Below, piece by piece: positions 42,015-51,191 of a stretch of DNA of 64,000 bases. The DNA comes from Sapria himalayana (Eukaryota; Streptophyta; Magnoliopsida; Malpighiales; Rafflesiaceae): contig JAREIK010001328.1 of the NCBI GenBank assembly GCA_029783825.1, forward strand, positions 233,765 through 297,764, given 5' to 3'. A model generated the notes under the pieces. It made no database searches. It saw only the letters and a program-made list of their open reading frames with translations, and was not told the DNA's origin. The translations under genes and the position numbers were made by a program. How positions within the stretch are numbered: the first letter of the stretch is position 1; every line of letters starts with the position of its first letter.

Positions 42015-43648
42015 CTATCAGTCTAACTACCTATCTATATATTTGTTGATCTATTTGTCTTTCTATATGTCAATATTTTCTCAATCTATTGTTTTATATA
42101 TCAGTCTATCTATCAGACTATCTACCTATCTATTTTGTTGTTTATCTATGTGTTTATCAATCTATCAATCTATCTAGCTATCAATTTGTCAATCAATATG
42201 CCTATCAATTTGTCTATCAATTTGTCTTTCAATCTATCTATAAATTTGACTATCAATTTCTCTATTAATCTATCTATCTAAATGTATATTTTATATTTAT
42301 TTATATGTCTATCTTTTTTTCTATCTATCATCTATCTATCTATTTGTCTATCAAACTATCAATAAATTGATATATTTATATATTTATATATCTTTCTTTT
42401 TATCTATCTATTTATCTTTAGGTCTATCTATCGATCTATATATTTATTATTAATATGTCTATCTAGCTGTCTGTCTATATAATTTCTGTCTAATAATCTT
42501 TCTATCTATCTTTCTATCTATTAATCTATCTATTTGTCTATTTATTTGTCAATGTATTTGTCTATCTTTCTATCTACCAATATTGTATCTATATGTTTAT
42601 CAATCTATATATCTATCTATCAATTTGTCTATCAATACGCCAATCAATAACTCAATCAATCTGTCAATAAATATGTCTATCATTCTATCTATCTATATAT
42701 CTATCTATCTATATATTTGTCTATCTATTAATTTATCTCTTTGTCTATATATCTATCTATTTATCTATCGGTCTATATATTTGTGTATTTATCTATCAAT
42801 CTATCCATCAATATAGTTCTCAGTATATCTTTCTATCTAACTATCTGTCATTCTATTTTTGTATCTATATTTCTATCTATCTAGCTATTTGCCTATCTAT
42901 ATGTCTATCAATCTATTTATCAATTTTCATACCTATTCGTCTATCTATCAGTCTATCTATTTATCAATTTATCTAGCTATATATCTATCTAATATTTTAT
43001 TTATCTTTCTATCTATTTGTTTATCTATATATCTATCTTATTGTTTATCAATCTATTTATCTCTATCTATCAATCTATCTATCAATCTATATATCTATCA
43101 ATCAATCTTTCAATCTGTCAAATAATATGTCTTTCAATCTATTAATCAAACTATACATCTTTCTTTCTATCTATTTGTCTTTCTATCTATCTATCCATCT
43201 ATGTGTTTATCTGTCTTTCTGTCTATCTTTCAATCTATCTATCTATATATCTTTCTATTTATTCGTCTATCACTCTATCTATCTATTTTTTTATCTATTT
43301 GTTTATCTATATGGCTATCAATCTATCTATCTATTTTTCTATCTCTCTATCTATCTATCAATCTATATATCTATCTATCTATTTATCTATCAAAATCTTT
43401 GTCAATCTATCTTTCTAACTACCTATCTTTTTTATATCTATTTATCTATCTATCTATTTGTCTATCTATCTATTTATATATCTATCTATCATTTTTTCTA
43501 TCAATCTGTCTATCAAATTGTATTTTTATTTTTCTATCTATCTATCTATATATTAGTCTATCTATCTATTTATTTTCTATCTATATATCTGCTATCTATC
43601 TACTATATATAGTCTATTTTTGTATCTAACTAATAATTTTATATATCT

Positions 43649-43720
43649 ATTAGTTTTTATATATTAGTTTTTATATATTAGTTTTTATATATTAGTTTTT
43701 ATATATTAGTTTTTATATAT
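43649..43720. repeat. 14-bp minisatellite, about five copies
   Basis: The unit ATTAGTTTTTATAT is repeated about 5.1 times without visible error, near the right end of the TATC array. It is the purest non-tetranucleotide tandem repeat in the array. Confidence 0.93.
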
Positions 43721-43835
43721 CTATCTATCAATCTATCTATCAATTTGTGAATGAATTTATTTATCAATCTGTCTATCTATTTGTCTATTTATCTATTTAT
43801 CTATCTGTCTATCTATTTTTCTATCTATCTATCTA

Positions 43836-44960
43836 TAATATTTTTAAAAAATTATACAAAAATTTTTCTAAATTTTTTATTTAAGAAACTTAAATATTTG
43901 TATTAAAATAAAATTAAATAATTAATTCTATCATTATAATAATTTGTATAGATAATTTTAAAAATAAATTAACATACATTAAAATTTCTACTAATAAAAA
44001 ATATTTACAAAAATACTTGAATTAACGAATAACCTAATAAATATTAATATTATTTTAAGTATAAAAATAAAATTTTATTATTATTGGAAACTTTTAAAAA
44101 AATATTTACAATTTTTTATTAAATTTAAATGAAAATAAATTTATATTTAAATATAAATACATAGATATTTGCCCATACTAAAATTTATAAGAATTAAACA
44201 ATTAAGTAATATTTTTACTATTAGCTTTTAATATTAAGTCTTTATTAAAATAATAAATATAATTTTTTTTAATAATCTTCTCACATTAAGTAATTTTTAG
44301 AATTTTATAAATTATAAATGATATCTAATAATATGAAATTTTATGCCTTTAATTTTATTTCATATTATCTTCATAAAAATTAAAATGAATTATTAAAAAT
44401 TAATAACCATACAATATATATTTATATATTTTTTAACATAAAGAGTATTTATAATTCTTAGGAGAGTGGCTTGAAAATCAATCATCTTTTCATGTATGCC
44501 TTGCTATATGAAGTTTATAAATTTTGTAGCCATGATTTTTTTAGTTGGAAGACCAAGGATCTATTTTTTGAAATTGTTTATATATTTATTGTTTAATTTA
44601 ATTAATAATTAAAAATTGTAAGGTCTTTTTTTTCATTTGTGCCTTGCTACACACACATTAACTTGTTGAAAATAATTTATTAAGTAAAAAAAAGATGTGT
44701 AGTTATGTTTTATATATATTTATTGTTAATTAAATGTTTTGATAATTAAAAATTTAAACATTTATGGAATTTTAATACTTATAAAAAACTGTATCTTAAT
44801 TTTGCAAAGACAACTCTATGTCTCTAACTAATGCCATCCACCTCTCTCTCTCGACATGGATAAATCAAAATGAAACTTAATAGTGGAAGCGATTTCCTTC
44901 AGTAGTGAGTTTATTATCGATTTGAGGTACACTTTCTACTCTAATATAATCATCATCTGC
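43836..44960. mobile_element. Truncated CACTA fragment, inverted family copy
   Basis: The sequence matches the inverse complement of about 14250-15500 in the 4.8-kb CACTA element, and also resembles 12560-13240. The match extends through the ATCTCCACC-like/CTCTCTCTCGACA stretch and the GATTTGAGGTAC segment (here 44930). The terminus and subterminal TAGCTAGGG repeats that should precede it are absent. The TATC array joins directly at 43836, so the end was lost or replaced at this junction. Confidence 0.75.
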
Positions 44961-45925
44961 AAGCATTTTAGAAATACGGGATAGCTGATCATAAGGGAGA
45001 ACTATCAAAGATATTATGCCAGTCGTGCTTCCTCAATCTTCTTTAAGAAGTTTTATGCACAGCTTCATCTTCCATATCTTAATACCTTCTTCAACTTCAC
45101 AACCACCCACCATTGGAATGCAATATATGACAAGAATGATAGCATATATTCATTTTGGTAAGCACCATGTAATATCTTCTCATCAAATTTTGAATTTGTT
45201 ACGTCTCCACTTTATTACATTGTTAGCGGAAAGTCAATCCCAAGCAATCATATATTTGAGTACCTATGAGAAGTGATTTACCTGGTATGAACCATTGAGG
45301 CACAAGGATATCAATAAGTAGAATATAGAGACATAATCAAGCAATTCTTGAAAAGTTTGAGAGTTTTATTCGAACTTTTATTCATGAGTTATAATTTTTT
45401 GGGAAAAAAAGTAAGTCGAGTGGAAGACGTACATGTTCCATGACACCTGGCAGAAGCCAGGTGGCCTTGGAATCCCATGGTGGTAGCATGGCACTTTTGG
45501 GAAGATGAGCAGGTTGTCAGGCAGATACTTTATGTTAAGTTGGTTTTGATCAAGAGTATGCTCATCAAGTAAAAATCCTGATCATGATCAAATTATATAG
45601 GATCAACCAAATTTTTTATTCATTATCAAGTTCTTGACTTGTGCTCAGCTACTTCAGATCAACTTAACCTTTCTAACCTTTTTAAAAAGTATGTAATTCA
45701 CGTAAAGATATCTCTATAGTTTTTCATATATTGTATCTTAAAATCATACAATATACTAGTAATCAAAATTATATTTGTGTTGAGTTACATAAACTATAAT
45801 TATCAGTCAGTGATTATCTATATATCACATCCAAATCCAATCAATTATATATTGTCAAATAATTTATTAGCAAGATTTACTTAAATGAACTCATGATTAT
45901 TATTTAGTTCTTGTGAGTCAGTTAC
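44961..45925. other. Unassigned stretch with short open frame
   Basis: The sequence is more complex than the neighbouring repeats. An 86-codon + strand open frame (45016-45276) reads without a domain I know. A perfect 8-bp hairpin (CACCTGGC, AGAA loop, GCCAGGTG) lies at 45444-45463 in a GC-richer patch. I cannot assign either. Captured host sequence is possible. Confidence 0.35.
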
Positions 45926-45929
45926 ACAT

Positions 45930-46115
45930 TGTTGGTCAATTCTTCTCCCACTATTGTGATTCACAAGAAGAGAATAACAAAGAACAACAAACAATATATA
46001 TTCCACAACCACAGTCCAACCACAATAGAATCAAAAAAAAAAGAAACCACATCAGGAAATGCACGAAATAACATGGTTTACTAGTCCGTCAACACGACTA
46101 GCTACATCCACCAGA
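45930..46115. repeat. Dispersed repeat, first copy
   Basis: This segment, with ACAAGAAGAGAATAAC, CCACAACCACAGTCCAACCA and GACTAGCTACATCCA, matches 58440-58620 in the same orientation. The second copy contains AACGTGGTTCACTAGT where this one has AACATGGTTTACTAGT. No coding sequence or tRNA-derived promoter boxes could be confirmed. It may be a MITE, SINE or solo-LTR piece. Confidence 0.6.
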
Positions 46116-46214
46116 AAAATACTTATGTATTTACAAATTATAACCAAAATATTCATCCAGAATGTTTTAAAGTTTATTAATTTTGTTTAAATTTTTTAAC
46201 ATTTTTTTTGACTT

Positions 46215-47060
46215 TATATATACATATCTAAGCTGGAGAATTGGGTCGAGATCGTAATTTTTATGAGATTTTTAGGTGGATGAATGTGAAGAAAGCTGAT
46301 GGTTAGTTTGTTCACAAAAAGTCTTAGATTATTGCTTTAATAATCTGTTATATTAATAAAATTATATAAAACTACAATAAATTTTAAAAGTAGTTTGGAA
46401 TCAAAAATATTAAATTTATTTTATGTAACTCTAGAAAAGTATTTTTTTCTATTTTTTCACGAGAACTCAGGGAGGAACGTATGAGTGCTACTTCTCAACA
46501 AGTTGAGGGTTCTATGGATCTTCAACCAATTGATTATGATCCTATCTATTTGGAGATGATAGGAGGTCATAAGAAGCAGCATGTGTATGGCATTGGCTCA
46601 AAGGGAGTGATATTTTATTGTAGTAGTCATGCTTCTAATTCATCTATCATAGCAATGGTGGGTGAGTTGGTCGAACAATAAGTAATAGAAACAAATAAAC
46701 ATTTTGAAGTTATGGAGACCAAAATTAAAGAGAATGATGAGTATATTTCTCATTTGAAGGAAGAAATATGGAAAATGAAAGAAGAGAAGGATGAGCAGAT
46801 TATTCATTTGAAGGAATAAATGCAAAAAATGAAAATATGAATGAAGAGATGAAAGAAATGAATGATGAGATAATAAAAATTATGATTGTAATGCAACAGA
46901 ATATCTCTTATATGGAGTCACAGTTAGCAGCCTTGACGTGACATAGAATATTGAGAACCAGTTGTGAAACCACATAGGAGAGGCTATCAAAAATGCACCA
47001 ACTTATTATGAGGATGAATTTGTATCAGAATTATTCCTGGACTATTTTTAAATTTGTCAA
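46215..47060 (+). pseudogene. TnpA-like second CACTA protein (Transposase_24-like)
   Basis: The second gene of En/Spm-type elements usually encodes a DNA-binding protein that recognises subterminal repeats. A first exon-like piece (46245-46330) reads ELGRDRNFYEIF and VKKADG, then a stop, then FVHKKS, resembling the family's conserved region before the C-terminus. After a likely intron, 46450-46680 reads an ATG-led frame with DPIYLEMIGGHKKQHVYGIG, matching the conserved VGG..K.GRVYG.GS pattern. A charged, coiled-coil-like tail follows to about 46850 (HLKEEIWKMKEEKDE). Stops at 46679 and later break it. It has the same orientation as the TNP2 pseudogene, as expected for one element, but 25 kb away because of the array. 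Confidence 0.7.
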
Positions 47061-47159
47061 TGTGTAGCTAAACAGGATGAGACTTTTTTGGTGGTATCAT
47101 TTTTTCTTTATTTTGGTTTTGTTTTTTGCTTCGCCAAATAAGCTAACTTTGAATCTTTG

Positions 47160-47300
47160 TAGGATATCTGATGCGAGATGCACGGATAAATTCTAATTCA
47201 AAGTCGCCAGACATTGTCATGATCCTTCCTATGGATGGGTTCCATCTTTATCAATCTCTACTGTATCAAAAGGAGGCTGAGCTATTATTATCTTCATTAT
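47160..47300 (+). pseudogene. Captured P-loop (uridine) kinase-like exon
   Basis: After a TTTGTAG acceptor-like site, the frame reads SNSKSPDIVMILPMDGFHLY then QSLLYQKEAE. The block PDV..V.PMDGFHLYR.QLD is characteristic of plant P-loop kinases annotated as putative uridine kinases. Only ~35 residues are present and the sequence stops near 47307. I infer transposon capture of one exon. The match is from memory of the family and should be confirmed by protein search. Confidence 0.45.
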
Positions 47301-47449
47301 TTCTGAAATAATTAATTTTTTTACTCTAAACATCATTGTTGGCCATCGTTTAGATATTTGTTGAAGTTGTATGACTATCAACATAGATTTATGTTTGTTC
47401 ATATGTATAATGCTATTTATATATATATGTGAATATGTGTGTGCGTACC

Positions 47450-47584
47450 AAGATATTGTGGGTAGAGCTTTAGCCTATTATAGGTATGTAAAAGGCTCGA
47501 CTGATCCTCTTGGTGGTGGGAACAACATGCTAGCTTCTAAAGTTGTGAGATGAATGAAAAAATTCTGGTCCAACACAGACCCAG
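47450..47584 (+). pseudogene. Unidentified captured exon-like fragment
   Basis: The frame GRALAYYRYVKGSTDPLGGG then NNMLASKVVR, a TGA stop, and MKKFWSNTDPG looks like conserved protein sequence and is followed by a GTTAGT donor-like site. I do not recognise it. The in-frame stop and isolated position between transposon sequences indicate a captured, non-functional exon. Confidence 0.45.
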
Positions 47585-47759
47585 GTTAGTTTTTGAGACT
47601 CTTATTTCGTGTAGATCTGTGTTGTCACTGTTCAAATATGCGACTGCTTATTATTGATGATTGATGGAATTAAATTGTTGAAATGTTAAGAGCCATTATG
47701 ATTGCTAATGAAATTCATTTAAATGTGTTCATTTTGCTTGTTCTCCTTCTCTCGCATGT

Positions 47760-48020
47760 ACATAGTTTCATGGATGACGGCGAGCTTAACTTGAGGAACT
47801 ATCAACTATAGCTATTACAAGCCATTTTTATAGGGGCATATTGATCTGAAACTGATACCTAGGAATGAAAGACCAGGACATGAAGCCTTTCTTACTAGGA
47901 CGTGATCTTAACAACTTTATGGTTAATGCCAAAAATTCATTCAATCCCCACAAATGTGTTGTGTCCAACACTTTTCTTGCAATGCAATACATGAGAGATG
48001 GTTGGATAAACTAGAGATAT
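47760..48020 (+). other. Possible further captured coding fragment
   Basis: From about 47879 the frame MKPFLLGRDLNNFMVNAKNS and FNPHKCVVSNTFLAMQYMRD stays open for ~45 codons to a stop near 48012. It has ordinary amino-acid composition, unlike the surrounding AT repeats. No family is recognised. Confidence 0.35.
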
Positions 48021-48054
48021 AAGTTATTGAAGTTTATGCCAACAATATGAAGTA

Positions 48055-48380
48055 TAAATGGGATAATACTAATTTGTTGCAGTTTCATATCATCTGAGGC
48101 AGTGTGATTATATTTATGTGTGTATATATGTATGTATATACTATAGTATATATGTACATATATTCTTAGTATCATATATATTACTGTACATATGTACATA
48201 TATACTTAGTATCATATATACTATAGTATATATGTAGATATACTAAGTATATTTGCACATAAAATAGTGTAGTATATATTAGATATAGACTATACTATTA
48301 TATTTACATATATACTATAATATATAAGTATGTATATACTATAGTATTATATGTACATCTATATGTAGTATAGATGTACA
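48055..48380. repeat. Palindromic TATGTAC array, right arm, inner block
   Basis: It opens with GGGATAATACTAATTTGTTGCA and GAGGC.GTGTGATTATAT, as at 50105-50165 and inversely at 8060-8110. It then continues as TATATGTACATATATAC units. Confidence 0.75.
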
Positions 48381-48439
48381 TACTGAATTTGATGCCATGA
48401 TCAATAAGAAATTAGACTAGTTTTTTTATTCTATTCGAA

Positions 48440-49020
48440 TTTGATACTTGGATGATGATGCCACAAGAGAAAACTGGCAAAGCAGATTAAAAAGCTAATG
48501 TTGAAGGGACTGATTGAGCCAGAAAAAGCTGATCTCTTCTCTTAGATTCTTGAAAGCGGAGTTGTTTCCTATTACTTGTACAAGAATTCTGAATGATTTC
48601 TAGGAAGTACTTATGTCATGTGTATTTTGCAGGTTCTATTTTTCTTTTCTTTTTGGATACTATGTTTGTGATTCTCATCATTGCTAATAACTCCTTTTTT
48701 TTCTGTTACAATTGTGTAGGATATTGAAGATTTAACTCCAAATATTCTTGCAAGAATGATTGAAACTCTAGAAGGTGGTGGCCTAGTTGTTTTACTTCTT
48801 TGAACCCTATCATCACTTGTGAGTTTGTGTACCATGGTCATGGTGAGTTACATTTCATTGCTCATTATTTGTTTACACAAAAACATGATATGCATTCTTT
48901 GAACATTGAATTAGAATGTCTCTGTTGTTCCTGACATGTTTAGGATGTTAATAAGAGATTTAGAATAGAGTCACATTCTGAAATAGTTTCTCAATTCAAT
49001 GAGAGGTTTTTCTTATATGT
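48440..49020 (+). pseudogene. Captured RNA cytidine acetyltransferase fragment (NAT10/Kre33-like)
   Basis: NAT10/Kre33 proteins acetylate cytidine in 18S rRNA and tRNA in the nucleolus. Three exon pieces are readable. Exon a (to 48632): KRKLAKQIKKLMLKGLIEPE, KADLFS, stop, ILESGVVSYYLYKNSE. Exon b (48720-48842): DIEDLTPNILARMIETLEGG GLVVLLL, then LSSLVSLCTMVM after a stop. Exon c (48944-49016): DVNKRFRIESHSEIVSQFNE RF. They follow the order and spacing of the helicase-domain region of plant NAT10 (PNLLARTIETVEGGG, SLYTMVMDVH, RFRTESH). Introns 48633-48719 and 48843-48943 keep GT..AG ends, so genomic DNA was captured, not cDNA. Stops in exons a and b show decay. Confidence 0.75.
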
Positions 49021-49380
49021 GCATATAAGAGAAATGCTAGTATATCTGTTATACGTACATACTCAGTATATATGTTCGTATATACTATAGAATATACGTA
49101 CGTATATACTACAGTATATACGTACGTATATATTACAATATTTATGTACATATATACTACAGTATATATGAACATATATTCTATAGTATATACGTAGATA
49201 TATACTATAGTATATACGTACGTATATACTTGTATATATGTACATTTATACTCAGTATATCTACATGTATACTATAGTATATATGTATATAAACTACAGT
49301 AATATATGTAACTAGTGAAATGCTAGTATATATGTACATATACACTATAGTATATATATACATATATACTGCAGTATTAT
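49020..49380. repeat. Palindromic TATGTAC array, right arm, middle block
   Basis: These are ATATATGTACATATAT and TACGTACGTATA units, the inverted counterpart of 8830-9135. A shared non-repeat piece (AACTAGTGAAATGCTAGTATAT) at 49312 matches inversely the ACTAGCATTTCACTAGTTA at about 8898. Confidence 0.85.
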
Positions 49381-49429
49381 GTATTTATCAAAACAAAACT
49401 ATTTTTATTTATTAATTTTCATTTGATTG

Positions 49430-49700
49430 ACTGGTTTATTTTTCAAACAGAAATGGTACCCCAATGTTCCCCATACAAAGGTTATAGAAGTGAAGAGATT
49501 TTTTACTAGATAGGATGCCTCGAGACTAGGACAACTTTGTCGCGGCAGAAAGATGGTGATCAGAGGAGCTGATGGAGAGAAAGCAACGTCAATTTCACAA
49601 ATAGATTATACTTTATGCACTATCAATAGATATTTTAATGAAAAATATGTAATAAAATTTTGTTATGTTTTTGATTTAACTATGTAAAACAAGGGTGGCA
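49430..49700. repeat. Right-arm unit matching left arm
   Basis: It contains GAAAGATGGTGATCAGAGGAGC and ACAACTTTGTCGCGGCAGAA, the inverse of 8590-8770 and 7390-7560, and is repeated again in direct orientation at 50740-50940. It ends with GTAATAAAATTTTGTTATGT, also shared with 57710-57730. Confidence 0.8.
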
Positions 49701-49704
49701 TAGA

Positions 49705-50046
49705 TTGCTGTTATTCAAAATTATTATGCAAAACATATTTTCATCATCTTGTGTTGCACATGAGCATGGTGTAGTACTCCATTTTTCTATGTTCAAGATA
49801 CTTATTGATTTGTTGATGTTTACTACTACTAAAGATGAGTCTCTATTTCATCTGCAAGTTCTTTTGTTAGCATGGCAGCTTGGTCTTGGTGTGGCAGAGC
49901 AACACCCATATAGGCCTTGGGACTGGGAGAAATGTCTGGTTGCAGGGAGGCAAGATGTGAACTTTGATACGCCAAGCCTAGCTCCTGGCTTGTCTTCCAA
50001 GTTTTCCTCTAATAGTTTTCAAAGATATTTTTCTAAATTTAAATAA
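49705..50046 (+). other. Conserved arm segment with 113-codon frame
   Basis: An open frame reads SSSCVAHEHGVVLHF, QHPYRPWDWEKCLVAGRQDV and SLAPGLSSKF. The inverted left-arm copy at 8170-8560 preserves most of this, including YRPWD. Conservation of reading frame in both arms hints that the segment once coded for protein, either for the element or captured from a host gene. I do not recognise a family and see no clear start context. Confidence 0.4.
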
Positions 50047-50149
50047 TCTTTGCATTACTTATTTATGTTGATTGTGATGTTTTGTGTCATCTTTGTGAAG
50101 TAAAAATGAGATAAAACTAATTTGTTGTAGTGTTGTGTCATTTGAGGCT

Positions 50150-50700
50150 ATGTGATTATATATATGTACATAAAATATTATAGTATATAAGTACATATTT
50201 ACTACAGTACATATGTACGTATATACTAAATATATATGTATGTATTTACTATGTATATATGTAGATATATACTGAGTATATATGTATGTATATACTGAGT
50301 ATATTTGTACATATATACTGAGTGTATATGTATAATTAATATTGTAGTATATATGTACATATATACTTAGTATACTTCATATATACTGTAGTATATGTAC
50401 AAATATACTCAGTATATAAGTACAGATAATTTTGTAGTATTATATGTACATATATACTGAGTATCTATGTACTTAGTATATATGTACAAAAAATATTGAG
50501 TATATATGAAAATATATACTGAGTATATATGTACATATAATAATGTAGTATATATGTACATATATACTCAGTTTAAATGTACTTATAATACTGTAGTATA
50601 TATGTACATATACTACAATAATATATTTAACTTGTGAAATGCTAGTATATATGTATATATACACTATAATATATGTGTACATATATACTACAATATTATA
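50150..50700. repeat. Palindromic TATGTAC array, right arm, outer block
   Basis: About twenty TATATGTACATATATACT(C/G)AG-like units are present, the inverted counterpart of 7620-8090. Many linkers read ACTGAGTA or ACTATAGTA. Confidence 0.85.
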
Positions 50701-50946
50701 TATTTATCTAAACCAAACTTTATTTATTTATTTATTTTGATTTGATTGATTGGTTTAAATTTCGTACAAATAAGGTACCACAATGTTCCTCATATGAAGA
50801 TTGTAGAAGTGTAGGGATTTTTCACTAGACATGATATGTAGCAAGTGATACAGCTTTGTCACAGCAGAAAGATGGTGACCGGAGGAGCTGAGAGAAAGAA
50901 AGCAATGTCAATTTCACAAAGAGATTATATATTATACATTATCATT

Positions 50947-50959
50947 AGATACATTGTTG
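50947..50959. repeat. LINE target-site duplication, left copy
   Basis: AGATACATTGTTG is repeated exactly at 57685-57697. The sequence on either outer side is continuous with the uninterrupted left-arm copy near 7341-7375, so these 13 bases mark the LINE insertion. Confidence 0.93.
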
Positions 50960-51191
50960 TTGGACCTGGTCATCGAAGAAAATTGACTGAGTCTCTGAAC
51001 CACCACGCGACTAGATTGATTGCCCAATTCTTCTCCAATTCTTGACAAGTGTTTTCTGTTTCCTATGATTCCGATGCCTCTGCATTATATATATGAGATA
51101 AGCACCACACCTCAGGAACCCTCAGCGATAAAGAAGCGATTTTCCATAAACTTCCATCTTTGCGCAAAATAAGCTCGACTTGAAGCTGAAA

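Larger units (their letters stand above)
21405..43835. repeat. 22.4-kb degenerate TATC tetranucleotide array
   Basis: The + strand is a near-continuous run of TATC units with TGTC, TTTC, AATC, TATA and GTAT variants, almost free of G except in TGTC and TATG units. TGTC read on the other strand is GACA, so this is a GATA/GACA (Bkm-like) array. The TATC reading has no stop codon in any frame. That explains the very long YLSI-rich open frames, including one of 365 codons at 24355-25452. None has a domain and I do not call them genes. Purity varies, with higher-order duplications and short islands of other sequence (for example near 23440, 26030, 27920, 38640 and 40620). Confidence 0.95.

Noticed and set aside
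21035..43835. A CRISPR array or other bacterial repeat system
   Set aside because: There are no conserved repeats with unique spacers and no cas genes. The repeat is a continuous eukaryotic tetranucleotide.
45444..45463. Perfect 8-bp hairpin as a microRNA precursor or terminator
   Set aside because: The stem is too short for a plant microRNA precursor, and bacterial-type terminators do not apply here.
45930..46115. A tRNA gene or tRNA-derived SINE
   Set aside because: GGTTTACTAGT loosely resembles a B box, but no A box or cloverleaf could be built.
46640..46825. Minus-strand 61-codon open frame over the TnpA-like gene
   Set aside because: It is the antisense shadow of the charged coiled-coil-like tail on the + strand and shows no domain.
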